Below, piece after piece: positions 1 to 6,881 of a stretch of DNA of 8,294 nt. Below the pieces are notes generated by a model, which saw only the letters and a program-made list of their open reading frames with translations, had not been told where the DNA came from and made no database searches. Origin of the DNA: an uncultured Pseudorhodoferax sp. (lineage in GTDB: Bacteria; Pseudomonadota; Gammaproteobacteria; Burkholderiales; Burkholderiaceae); the NCBI GenBank assembly GCA_913776795.1, contig CAJYRH010000346.1, positions 1 through 8,294 on the forward strand, read 5' to 3'. Position 1 is the stretch's first letter. Each line of letters opens with the position of its first letter. The position numbers were made by a program, and so were the translations under genes.

Positions 1-586
1 CGGTCGCGCAGTGCAGGTAGCCGCCCGGCGCCAGGCGCTGCGCCAGCCGCGCCACGAAAGGCGGCTGGATCAGCCGGCGCTTGTGGTGGCGCGACTTGTG
101 CCAGGGGTCGGGAAAGAACACGTGGATGCCGGCCAGCCCCTGCGGGTTCTGCTGCGCGTCCCAGGGTGGCAGCATGTGGTCCAGCACCTCCACGGCGTCG
201 TGCGCGAGGATGCGGATGTTGGCCAGGCCGCGCTCGCCGATCTGCTTGAGCAGCGCGCCCACGCCGGGCTCGTGCACCTCGCAGCACAGGAAATTGGTCT
301 CGGGCAGCAGCTCGGCGATGTGGGCCGTGGCGTCGCCCATGCCGAAGCCGATCTCCAGCACCGTGGGTGCCTCGCGGCCGAAGGCCTGGACCAGATCCAG
401 CGCCGCGGCCTGGTAGGGCAGCACGAAGCGCGGGCCCAGATCGGCCATGGCCCTGGCCTGGCCCAGCGTGGTGCGGCCGGCGCGCTTGACGAAGCTGCGG
501 ATGGCGCGCGGATGGGCGACGTCGGATGGGGTCCGGCCTGCGGCCTGGTCCGGCGCGTCGCCGGAGGGGAAAGAGGGCGTGTTCAC
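1..586 (-). CDS. trmB: tRNA (guanine-N7-)-methyltransferase TrmB, 3' end cut by window edge
   Basis: This cytoplasmic enzyme transfers a methyl group from S-adenosylmethionine to the N7 of G46 in the variable loop of tRNAs. The visible 195 residues hold the SAM-binding glycine loop [13 protein letters not shown] (about 77-89), the acidic strand [12 protein letters not shown] (102-113), [13 protein letters not shown] (123-135) and the family signature [15 protein letters not shown] (157-171). The stretch up to [11 protein letters not shown] at the edge matches the usual TrmB order, so roughly the last 40-60 residues are missing. I chose the GTG at 584-586 as start, giving an N-terminus of [10 protein letters not shown]. 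No ATG lies upstream in frame before the preceding gene, and the first in-frame ATG (residue 47) would cut into the conserved region. No clear Shine-Dalgarno precedes it. It lies 11 bases after the deoxyribosyltransferase stop, so the two are probably co-transcribed. Confidence 0.95.
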   Translation of the reverse strand, partial: MNTPSFPSGDAPDQAAGRTPSDVAHPRAIRSFVKRAGRTTLGQARAMADLGPRFVLPYQAAALDLVQAFGREAPTVLEIGFGMGDATAHIAELLPETNFLCCEVHEPGVGALLKQIGERGLANIRILAHDAVEVLDHMLPPWDAQQNPQGLAGIHVFFPDPWHKSRHHKRRLIQPPFVARLAQRLAPGGYLHCAT

Positions 587-597
587 GCGGCGGGATT

Positions 598-1125
598 CTA
601 TGTGCGCACGCCCAGCCGTTCGGCCAGCAGCTGCAGCGCGGCCTCGGGGGATTCGGCGATGTCGGCCGAGCGCGCCAGCATCAGGTTCAGCCGCTGGCCC
701 AGGCTCTCGACCATGGTGCCATCGGCCTGCTCGCGCAGCACGCCCTGCGCATCGGTGACGCAGGCGCGGACTGCGCCCACGCGTGCTGCATAGCTGCCCG
801 GCGGCACGCCGTAAGCGGCCACCGGCTTGCCCAGCGCGATGGCGTAGCCGACCTCGAACACCGTGCCCGAATCGGGCTCCAGCCCGCGGAAGTCGGCCAG
901 GTTGGCCAGCACGCCGTCGGCCTCCTGGATGCGCGCGACATTGCCGTCGTACAGCTGCTGGGCCAGGGCATCGCCGTGCAGCGCCGGGTCGCCTGCGACG
1001 GGTTCGATGCCGGCCAGGCCCAGGCGCGCGCAGCTGGCCTTGAGGCGGGCGAACACCTGTGCGCTGTCTGGCCGGAACACATCCGGGCCGGCAAGGTAGA
1101 TGCGGGGCAGCGTGTCGGCAGGCAT
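598..1125 (-). CDS. Nucleoside 2-deoxyribosyltransferase family protein
   Basis: This is a 175-residue protein of the nucleoside 2-deoxyribosyltransferase family, whose members exchange or hydrolyse bases on (deoxy)nucleosides or nucleotides in salvage or sanitation. The N-terminal strand and loop IYLAGPDVF (9-17) is the family's opening motif. The active-site block [20 protein letters not shown] (76-95) contains the DSGT loop (85-88) and Glu91, the expected nucleophile. GKPVAAYG follows as the next strand. The length is normal for the family, which runs about 150-175 residues. The ATG at 1123-1125 is the first start that keeps the N-terminal strand, but no strong ribosome binding site precedes it. 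The gene starts 30 bases after the uncharacterised flagellar-locus gene and ends 11 bases before trmB. The substrate (deoxyribose transfer or nucleotide hydrolysis) cannot be told from sequence alone. Confidence 0.88.
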   Translation of the reverse strand: MPADTLPRIYLAGPDVFRPDSAQVFARLKASCARLGLAGIEPVAGDPALHGDALAQQLYDGNVARIQEADGVLANLADFRGLEPDSGTVFEVGYAIALGKPVAAYGVPPGSYAARVGAVRACVTDAQGVLREQADGTMVESLGQRLNLMLARSADIAESPEAALQLLAERLGVRT

Positions 1126-1155
1126 GCGCGCATTGTCGCTGCGCGCTGTCCTGCG

Positions 1156-2199
1156 TCAGCCGGCGTCCAGCAGGCGTTCGACGCGCTGGCGGCCCAGGCC
1201 CCACAGCGCCGCGCCCAGCGTGGCCTGCAGGCCGTAGCCGCTGCGCGCACCGGTCTCTCCGCGCAGCCGGGCGGCGAATTCGGTGCCGAAGCGTTGGGCC
1301 CAGGCGGCGTCGCGGGCCGCGGCGGCGCCCGCCAGCGCCGCGCGGTCCTCGTCGAGCACGGCGCCTGCATCCTCGCGCGCAGCCTCCGTGCGCTGCAGGG
1401 CCGTGCCGACCTGCTGCAGGGCCTGGCGCGCACCGTCCTCGTCCTGCAGCGTCCACAGCGCCGGTGTCAGCACGTCGGGCTGTGGATCGGCCGCCACGCG
1501 GTGCAGCCGGCCGGCCGCGAACTGCCGGCCTTCGCCCTGCAAAGCCAGGCCGTCACGCACCTGCGGCCAGCGTGGTTCGGTCACCGAGAAGCTGAGCCCA
1601 CCGTTGGCAGCGGCCTCGGCCTGCAGGCCCAGCGGCGCCAGTGCCTGGGCGAAGGCATCGGCCTGGGCCTGTGGCGTGGCCGTGGGGTCGAGCTGCACGC
1701 GCACGGCGGGCCGGGCCGCCGAGGGCAGGCCGAGCGCCAGCGTGAGGGTCTCGCGCCCCTGCGGCGCCTGGTCCAGGCCGCGCACCGTGAAACGGCGCCG
1801 GGCCGGCTGTTCGGCGCTGTAGTTCAGCTGCGGGTCCAGCGCCGTGCCGGCGGCCGCTGCGCGCTCGTTCCAGAGCTGTTCCAGGCGGGCGCGCTGGCTC
1901 TCCAGCCGGTTGGCCGGCACGGGCTGGCCGGCCGCCACGCGGGACAGGTCGGTCTGCAGGTTGCGCAGCCGCGGCGCCAGCCGGTCCAGGTAGGCCAGGG
2001 TCTGCTGCGCGCCGGCCACGCGCTGGTTGCGCAGTGCGTCCAGGCCGCGCAGGCCGGCGTGCGCCACGGGCAGCGCGGACGGGGCGCTGGCCGGTGCTGC
2101 GGCCTGGGCTTCGCCCGTGCGCGATGGCGCGGCGACGTGATCGGACGCCTGCGGCCGGTCGAGCCCCAGGCCGCCGGGCCGCAGGGGAGTGATCTGCAT
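1156..2199 (-). CDS. Uncharacterised protein downstream of flgL; possible LafW-like hook-associated protein
   Basis: I do not recognise this 347-residue protein with confidence. It has no signal peptide, membrane segment or cysteine. Residues 1-50 are rich in Ala, Pro and Ser and look disordered. Residues 55-115 are predominantly helical with many Leu, Arg and Gln. Residues 150-225 alternate strands and turns: LTLALGLPS, then [11 protein letters not shown], a helix [12 protein letters not shown], then GGLSFSV. This order faintly recalls the flagellin/FliD IN motif. Residues 250-315 form another Ala/Glu/Arg-rich helical region. Helical ends around a strand-rich core is the layout of axial flagellar proteins. 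The gene starts 17 bases after flgL on the same strand, the place where lateral (Flag-2) loci carry lafW, a putative hook-associated gene. That identity is positional inference. Only a weak GAG lies ahead of the ATG, so translation may depend on flgL. Confidence 0.7.
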   Translation of the reverse strand: MQITPLRPGGLGLDRPQASDHVAAPSRTGEAQAAAPASAPSALPVAHAGLRGLDALRNQRVAGAQQTLAYLDRLAPRLRNLQTDLSRVAAGQPVPANRLESQRARLEQLWNERAAAAGTALDPQLNYSAEQPARRRFTVRGLDQAPQGRETLTLALGLPSAARPAVRVQLDPTATPQAQADAFAQALAPLGLQAEAAANGGLSFSVTEPRWPQVRDGLALQGEGRQFAAGRLHRVAADPQPDVLTPALWTLQDEDGARQALQQVGTALQRTEAAREDAGAVLDEDRAALAGAAAARDAAWAQRFGTEFAARLRGETGARSGYGLQATLGAALWGLGRQRVERLLDAG

Positions 2200-2216
2200 C
2201 GTCGCTCAGCCGGCTT

Positions 2217-3128
2217 TCACAATTGCGAAAACAGCGACAGCTGCGCCACGCGCACGTAGGCCTTCTGCGTCGCCTGCAAGGCGGTCTGGTAACCGGTCAG
2301 CCGGATCGCCGCCTCGCCGTAGTCGAGCTGGCTCAGCGCGATGCGGGCCTGGTCGGCGGCCAGGCCGACGTTGCCGTGGGTGTCGTCCAGCGTGGACAGG
2401 ATGTTCTGCGACCCGCCCAGGCCGGCGATCCGGCCGCTGACCGAGGCCATGGCCTGGTCCGTGCCGCGCAGCGCGTCCTGCAGAACGGCGCGCACGGTGG
2501 GGTCGTTGTTGTTGACGCCGGCCGTCTGCAGGTGAGCTGCCGCCAGGTCCAGCCGGTTCAGCAGCGCCGCCATCTCGGGCAGGCTCACGTTGGCCGACTG
2601 GGTGATGTTGTTGCCCACCACCACCTGCTGCTTCTCCTCGTTGCCGGCGAAGCCGTAGCGGCTGCCGGGCGCCGCCGTGCTGTCCAGCGACACGGTGGCG
2701 GTCGTGCTGAGCGTGCCCGAGAACAGGTAGCGGCCCTCCTGGTCGCGGCTGTTGGCCGTGTAGTACAGGCTGTCGCGCAGGCTCACCAGAGCGCCGGCCA
2801 TGGCGTTCAGGTCGTCGGCCGTGTTGGCGCCGTCGTTGGCCCAGACCAGCAGGTCGCGCACCTGCTGCATGTCCTTGAGGCTGCTGTCCAGCGCGGTTTC
2901 GTTCTGCGTCAGGCGCACCGACAACGCGCCGATGTTGTCGCGGTACTGCGCCAGCGCCGCCTGCTCGCGCTCCATGCGCGACAGGCGCACGGTGGTGACC
3001 GGGTCGTCCGAGGGCAGCAGCAGGCGCTGGCCGGTGGACATCTGCTGCATGACCTGCTCCAGCCGGGCCTGGGCGGCGGCCAGCGTCTGGCTCATGGTCA
3101 TGTGGTACTGGCTGGTGGCGATGCGCAT
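2217..3128 (-). CDS. flgL: Flagellar hook-filament junction protein FlgL (HAP3)
   Basis: FlgL forms the second junction zone between hook and filament and is exported by the flagellar type III apparatus, so the absence of a signal peptide is expected. The 303 residues begin with the D0/D1 helix typical of flagellin-like proteins and include STGQRLLLPSDDP (31-43), the FlgL/flagellin hallmark. The protein ends with a second long helix (AIRLTGYQTALQATQKAYVR onward) that packs against the first in the assembled filament. The middle (about 150-215) is the variable, strand-rich exposed part. Length is close to the 317 residues of E. coli FlgL. The ATG at 3126-3128 lies 3 bases after the flgK stop, with a GAGGT ribosome binding site overlapping the flgK end. 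This implies tight translational coupling and matched amounts of the two proteins. Confidence 0.93.
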   Translation of the reverse strand: MRIATSQYHMTMSQTLAAAQARLEQVMQQMSTGQRLLLPSDDPVTTVRLSRMEREQAALAQYRDNIGALSVRLTQNETALDSSLKDMQQVRDLLVWANDGANTADDLNAMAGALVSLRDSLYYTANSRDQEGRYLFSGTLSTTATVSLDSTAAPGSRYGFAGNEEKQQVVVGNNITQSANVSLPEMAALLNRLDLAAAHLQTAGVNNNDPTVRAVLQDALRGTDQAMASVSGRIAGLGGSQNILSTLDDTHGNVGLAADQARIALSQLDYGEAAIRLTGYQTALQATQKAYVRVAQLSLFSQL

Positions 3129-3131
3129 GGC

Positions 3132-4514
3132 TTACCTCAGGATGGCCAGCGTGGCTTCGAACAGCGTGTTGGCCGTGCTGAAGACCTTCATGTTGGCCTG
3201 GTACATCTGCTGGTACTGCACCAGGTTCACCGCCTCCTCGTCCTCGTTGACGCCGCTGGTGGAGGCCCAGTTGGCCTTGGCATAGGAACGCACCGTGTCG
3301 GCCACGCTCAGCGCGGCCTTGTTCTGCTGGCTGGTCGTGCCCAGGTTGCTGACCAGCTGCGTGTAGGCATCGCCGAGCTGCACCGGGCCGAGCGAGGCGA
3401 TGTTCACCTGCTGGTCCTTCAGCCCGATCAGGGCCAGCAGGTTGGCGCTGTCCCCGGACAATGCCGGATCGCTGGAGAAGCCGAGGTCCTGCGCGGTGAG
3501 GCCCGGCGTGATCGTCAGCAGCGCCGAGACGCTCGAGGTGTCCAGCTGGAACAGCGGCTTGCCGGCCGTGCCGTCCAGCGCATAGCCCGCCGCGAGCTGG
3601 TCGTTGAACAGCGTGGTCAGGCCGGTCGCCATGTCGCTGATGGACTGCGTGAGCGGTTGCAGCGTCCTGGCCTGGTAGTCGTCGAGTCCGCCGAGCTGTC
3701 CGCCCATGTTGCGGCTGGCGATCGTGAAGACCTCCTTGGCGAAGCGCACCGTCAGCGCCGGCGTGCCATCGGCCAGCGGCGCGGCCGCCTCGAGCCGGCC
3801 CACCGTGGTGCCCACCACCAACGGCGTGCCGTTCTTGAGCGCCACGCTGCGCGAGCCGTCCGCCTGGTCCACCACGTTCACGCCGACCAGGGCCGCCAGC
3901 GCGTCGATGCGGTTGTCGCGCTCGTCGATCAGGGCCGAGGGATTGGCGCCGCCCGCGCTGGCGCCGGCGATCTTGCCGTTCAGCGTGGCGACCTCGGCCG
4001 ACAGCACATTGACCTGGTCCAGCACGGTCGCGCGCTGCTGCGTGATGGCCGTGCGCTGGTTGGCCAGCACCTGGTTCATGCTGTTGAAGCGCACCGTGAG
4101 CGCTTCGGCCGAGGCGATCACCTGCTGGCGCAGCGGTGCCGAGGTCGGTTCCACGCTGGCGGCGTTGAGCGCCGCGTAGAAGCCGTCCAGCCCGGCGTTG
4201 ATGGTCGAGACATCGTCGCCCATGACCTGCTCGAGCTGGGTCAGGTAGCCCTGCACGGCCGAGTGCCGCCCCTGGGTCGAGGCCGACTCCCAGAGCTGCT
4301 GGCTCTTGTAGGCATCGGCGAAGCGGATCAGCTGGGGCGTCTGCACGCCGTTGCCCGGCGAATGGCCGCTGTTGCCCGTGGGCGCAGCGGCGCGCAGCAG
4401 GATGCCCTGGCGCGTGTAGCCCGGCGTCTGCAGGTTGGCGATGTTCTGGCTGGTCGCCGCCAGGGCGGCCTGGGCCGCCAGCGCGCCGGACAGCGCGTTG
4501 TTGATCATGCTCAT
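3132..4514 (-). CDS. flgK: Flagellar hook-associated protein FlgK (HAP1)
   Basis: FlgK is the first junction protein on the distal end of the hook and is exported through the flagellar type III system. The N-terminus INNALSGALAAQAALAATSQ followed by NIANLQTPGYTRQG is the D0 helix and the rod/hook-family motif. The last 35 residues (NLVQYQQMYQANMKVFSTAN and on) form the C-terminal D0 helix. At 460 residues it is clearly shorter than E. coli FlgK (547), so part of the surface domain is absent while the core helices are intact. Lateral-type FlgK proteins are commonly of this size. The ATG at 4512-4514 overlaps the flgJ stop (ATGA) and has GGAG 8 bases upstream. A second in-frame ATG lies two codons later at 4506-4508 and gives a near-identical protein. 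Confidence 0.93.
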   Translation of the reverse strand: MSMINNALSGALAAQAALAATSQNIANLQTPGYTRQGILLRAAAPTGNSGHSPGNGVQTPQLIRFADAYKSQQLWESASTQGRHSAVQGYLTQLEQVMGDDVSTINAGLDGFYAALNAASVEPTSAPLRQQVIASAEALTVRFNSMNQVLANQRTAITQQRATVLDQVNVLSAEVATLNGKIAGASAGGANPSALIDERDNRIDALAALVGVNVVDQADGSRSVALKNGTPLVVGTTVGRLEAAAPLADGTPALTVRFAKEVFTIASRNMGGQLGGLDDYQARTLQPLTQSISDMATGLTTLFNDQLAAGYALDGTAGKPLFQLDTSSVSALLTITPGLTAQDLGFSSDPALSGDSANLLALIGLKDQQVNIASLGPVQLGDAYTQLVSNLGTTSQQNKAALSVADTVRSYAKANWASTSGVNEDEEAVNLVQYQQMYQANMKVFSTANTLFEATLAILR

Positions 4515-4885
4515 GGGGTCGGCTCCGGCGGTGTCGTGTGCGGCATCTGCTGGGACAAGGCGGCACCGGCGGCATCGGGCTTAAGCGGCGCGCCCGGCGC
4601 GACGGGGTAGAGCTGGCGCAGCAGCATGTCGGCGATGCCGAAGGCGCGCTGGCCGGCCAGCTGGTCGGCCATGAGTTGGTCGGCAAAGCCCAGCAGGGGA
4701 TCGTCCGGATCCTGGCGCAGGAAACCGTCCGCGCCGGCCAGCGCCCCGTTGCCCTGGCGCATGGTCTTGAGCATCTGCTGGATGAACATGCCCTCGAACT
4801 TCTGCGCGGCGTCCTCGATGCGGGCGCGCACGGCGTCGTCGGGCGTGGTGCCGACAGACGAGGAGGAAATGGGCAGTGCCTGCAT
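4511..4885 (-). CDS. flgJ: Rod-binding protein FlgJ, short form without muramidase domain
   Basis: FlgJ acts in the periplasm as a cap that promotes rod assembly; classical enterobacterial FlgJ adds a C-terminal muramidase that opens the peptidoglycan. Only the rod-binding domain is present here. The helix EDAAQKFEGMFIQQMLKTMR is the family signature, followed by PLLGFADQLMADQLAGQ and GIADMLLRQLY. After these come about 35 Pro/Ala-rich residues and the stop, with no glucosaminidase fold. The total is about 124 residues against 313 in E. coli. I chose the ATG at 4883-4885 because AGGG sits 9 bases upstream. The in-frame ATG at 4892-4894 (127 residues) is possible, but AGGG directly abuts it. 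The stop overlaps the flgK start by 4 bases. Upstream is an unusually long gap to flgI. Confidence 0.88.
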   Translation of the reverse strand: MQALPISSSSVGTTPDDAVRARIEDAAQKFEGMFIQQMLKTMRQGNGALAGADGFLRQDPDDPLLGFADQLMADQLAGQRAFGIADMLLRQLYPVAPGAPLKPDAAGAALSQQMPHTTPPEPTP

Positions 4886-4894
4886 GTCGGTCAT

Positions 4895-5051
4895 CCCTGC
4901 ACGACACGGGGCGCATGCCACGGCGCCGCTGGCCGCGGAGCAGCCCATGCCAGCAGACGCCGCGGAACCGGCTCTGCCAGGCCGCTGGCGGCGCCCCCTG
5001 GGGGGGATGGGACTTCTACACGAAGTGAGAAGTCCAAAGGGGGGAGAGCGT
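4895..5051 (-). repeat. Non-coding repeat-rich element between flgI and flgJ
   Basis: About 157 bases separate flgI from flgJ, while the other gaps in this operon are 3 to 34 bases or overlaps. Visible structure includes a 9-base direct repeat GCCGCTGGC at 4925-4933 and 4981-4989. There is an 8-base direct repeat GCCGCGGA at 4932-4939 and 4959-4966. GGCGCC palindromes lie at 4922-4927 and 4990-4995. CCAGC (4950-4954) can pair with GCTGG (4984-4988), a C-run meets a G-run at 4994-5006, and a strong hairpin lies at 5010-5035. An open frame running back to 4948 shows no FlgJ-like content upstream of the chosen start. The look is that of an extragenic dispersed repeat of the kind scattered through Burkholderiales genomes. 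That comparison is from memory and unverified; other genomic copies would confirm it. Confidence 0.6.
5010..5035. repeat. Strong inverted repeat (hairpin) downstream of flgI
   Basis: GGACTTCT (5010-5017) pairs perfectly with AGAAGTCC (5028-5035). The inside can add three pairs, CAC (5019-5021) with GTG (5025-5027), around a GAA loop with one bulged base. On the coding (minus) strand the stem is followed by a C-rich run, not a T-run, so it is not a classical intrinsic terminator. It starts about 17 bases after the flgI stop and could stabilise or process the mRNA, or it may simply be the end of the repeat element. Its AT-rich stem stands out from the surrounding GC-rich DNA. Confidence 0.75.
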
Positions 5052-6170
5052 TCATATCACCACCAGTTCGCCGTCGATGGCGCCCGCTTGATCGAGCGCC
5101 TGCAGGATGGCCATGATGTCGTCGGGCGAGGCGCCGATGCTGTTGACGGTGTCGATGATGGTCTGCAGCTTGGCGCCGGCCGGCCAGGCGAACATGCGGC
5201 CGTTGCCTTGCTCCACCTGCACCTGCGACTGCGGCGTGACCACGGTCTGGCCCTGCGAGAAGGCCTGCGGCTGGCTCACGCGCGGGTTCTCGCTGATGAC
5301 CACCTTGAGCGCGCCGTGCGATACGGCGGCCGGCCGCACCGTCACGCCCTCGGCGATGACCACGGTGCCCGTGCGCGAGTTGAACACCACGCGCGGCGTC
5401 TCCAGGCCCACGTCCACGCGCAGCGCCTGCAGCTGGGCCACGAAGGCCACGCGCTGGGTCGGATTCATAGGCGCCTGCACCTCCACCGTGGTCGCGTCGC
5501 GCGTGCTGGCCACGCTGCCAAAGCTGCGGTTGATGGTGTTGACGATGTTGGTGGCGGTCTCGAAGTTGGGCCGGCGCAGCGACAGGCGCACGTGGGGCGC
5601 GGTGTCGAAATCGGTCTCGATCTCGCGCTCGATGCTGGCACCGTTCGGGATGCGCCCGCCCGTGGGCGTGTTGACGGTCACGCTCGATCCGCTGGCGCCC
5701 TGGGCCGACAGGCCGCCGATCACCACGTTGCCCTGGGCCAGCGCATAGACCTCGCCATTGGCCGCGCGCAGCGGCGTCAGCAGCAGCGTGCCGCCGCGCA
5801 GGCTCTTGGCGTCGCCCAGCGAGGACACGGTGATGTCGATGGTTTGGCCCTTGCGGTAGCCGGGCGGAAAGCTGGCGCTGACCATCACGGTGGCGGTGTT
5901 CTTGCTCTTGGCCTCGACGCGCTCGGGCATCTTGAGGTCGAACTGCTTGAGCATGTTGTTGATCGACTGTCCGGCCGACTTGACCTGCGTGCTGTCGCCC
6001 GAGCCGTGCAGGCCCACCACGAGCCCATAGCCGATGAGCTGGTTCTCGCGCACGCCCTCCACGTGGGCCAGGTTGCGCAGCGCCTGGGCGGCGGCCTGGG
6101 CCGGTGCCGGCCCGAAGACCATCATCAGCAGCGCCGCCGCGATGCAGAACAACAGGAAGATCTTGCGCAT
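5052..6170 (-). CDS. flgI: Flagellar P-ring protein FlgI
   Basis: FlgI assembles the periplasmic P ring around the rod, at the peptidoglycan layer. The 372 residues start with a Sec signal peptide: MRK, a hydrophobic core (4-20) and a likely cleavage after AQA at residue 26. The mature protein carries the family landmarks [49 protein letters not shown] and [12 protein letters not shown], and ends with the usual helix [20 protein letters not shown]. Length matches the family (E. coli 365). I chose the ATG at 6168-6170 because GAGG overlapping the flgH stop lies 9 bases upstream. The ATG at 6177-6179 would sit directly on that GAGG. The mature part has no cysteine, although E. coli FlgI is stabilised by a disulphide. 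The gap to flgH is 11 bases. Confidence 0.96.
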   Translation of the reverse strand: MRKIFLLFCIAAALLMMVFGPAPAQAAAQALRNLAHVEGVRENQLIGYGLVVGLHGSGDSTQVKSAGQSINNMLKQFDLKMPERVEAKSKNTATVMVSASFPPGYRKGQTIDITVSSLGDAKSLRGGTLLLTPLRAANGEVYALAQGNVVIGGLSAQGASGSSVTVNTPTGGRIPNGASIEREIETDFDTAPHVRLSLRRPNFETATNIVNTINRSFGSVASTRDATTVEVQAPMNPTQRVAFVAQLQALRVDVGLETPRVVFNSRTGTVVIAEGVTVRPAAVSHGALKVVISENPRVSQPQAFSQGQTVVTPQSQVQVEQGNGRMFAWPAGAKLQTIIDTVNSIGASPDDIMAILQALDQAGAIDGELVVI

Positions 6171-6181
6171 GGCGGGCATCC

Positions 6182-6850
6182 TCAGAACGGCATCCAGGGG
6201 CTGTTGAAGAAGGCCGTGAGCCAGCCCTGGCGCTGGCTCTCCGCGAGCGTGCCGCGCCCGGAGTAGGTGATGCGCGCGTTGGCGATGCGCTGGGACGACA
6301 GCCGGTTGTCGGTGTCGATGTCGGCCACGCGCGCGAAGCCGGTCACGCGGATGAACTCCTCGCCCAGGTTCAGCGTGAGGCTCTTCTCGCCGCGGATGGC
6401 CAGCAGGCCGTTGGGCAGCACTTCGGTGACCACCACCGTGATGGCGCCCTGCAGCGCGTTCTGCTGGGTCGCGGTGTTGGCCGCGTCCGAGCTGCGCTGC
6501 GCATCGATGCCGATGTCCGTCTTCAGGTTCCTGCCGCGGAACAGGAAGGGCGTGATCGAGGTGCTGCTGTTTTTGTCGCTGGTCACGCCGCTGCGCTTGC
6601 TGGCCTGCGTGGTCTCCTGCAGCACCACGGTCAGCACGTCGCCGGGCCGGAAGGCGCGGCTGTCGGAAGTCAGTGCGGTCACCGTGTCCATGGGCAGCAC
6701 GCCACCGGCCACGCCGCGGCGCGGGGTGCTCACGATGATGAGCGGCTCCTCGGGCTGCGCAGCGGCCTTGGGAATGGGCGGCAGCGTCTCGCAGCCGGCC
6801 AGCAGCAGCGCGGCCGGCACCAGCAGCAGCAACCAGGGCGACGTGTTCAT
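6182..6850 (-). CDS. flgH: Flagellar L-ring lipoprotein FlgH
   Basis: FlgH forms the L ring in the outer membrane, which together with the P ring acts as the bushing for the rotating rod. The 222 residues begin with a lipoprotein signal peptide ([20 protein letters not shown]): a hydrophobic core, then the lipobox LAGC, so Cys20 would be lipidated after cleavage. The body has the family segment [20 protein letters not shown], then [31 protein letters not shown] and the C-terminal [20 protein letters not shown]. Length is near the E. coli 232. The start at 6848-6850 is set by the lipobox distance and by a perfect AGGAGG (6857-6862) 6 bases upstream. An earlier in-frame ATG at 6899-6901 would add 17 charged residues and overlap flgG. 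The flgG stop is 31 bases upstream. Confidence 0.96.
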   Translation of the reverse strand: MNTSPWLLLLVPAALLLAGCETLPPIPKAAAQPEEPLIIVSTPRRGVAGGVLPMDTVTALTSDSRAFRPGDVLTVVLQETTQASKRSGVTSDKNSSTSITPFLFRGRNLKTDIGIDAQRSSDAANTATQQNALQGAITVVVTEVLPNGLLAIRGEKSLTLNLGEEFIRVTGFARVADIDTDNRLSSQRIANARITYSGRGTLAESQRQGWLTAFFNSPWMPF

Positions 6851-6856
6851 GGCAAG

Positions 6857-6862
6857 CCTCCT
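6857..6862 (-). promoter_or_regulatory. Strong ribosome binding site for flgH
   Basis: The minus strand reads AGGAGG 6 bases ahead of the flgH ATG. It is the strongest Shine-Dalgarno match in the window, and it decides the start in favour of the codon that gives a proper lipoprotein signal peptide. Confidence 0.85.
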
Positions 6863-6881
6863 GCGGCGTTCCACGCCCCGG

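Noticed and set aside
526..2259. Plus-strand open frame of 577 codons across the deoxyribosyltransferase and the unknown gene
   Set aside because: Same shadow pattern: Arg/Ala/Gly/Gln-rich with no motif. The minus-strand deoxyribosyltransferase is secure, and the minus-strand unknown gene has ordinary protein composition and fits the operon spacing.
2223..4610. Very long open frame of 795 codons on the plus strand
   Set aside because: It lies antisense to flgL, flgK and part of flgJ, which have clear family motifs. Its product is low-complexity, rich in Arg, Gly, Val, His and Gln, as expected from the reverse frame of GC-rich genes.
2206..4686. Minus-strand open frame of 826 codons overlapping flgJ, flgK and flgL in another frame
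   Set aside because: It runs through three well-supported genes out of frame, and its product is dominated by Arg, Gly, Ala and His without any domain.
4886..4948. Longer flgJ start giving 145 residues
   Set aside because: The extra residues (MGCSAASGAVACAPCRAG) are encoded by the repeat-like gap and do not resemble FlgJ; no ribosome binding site was seen for it.
4994..5040. Possible intrinsic terminator between flgI and flgJ
   Set aside because: The hairpin is not followed by a T-run on the coding strand, and the operon continues with flgJ, flgK and flgL.
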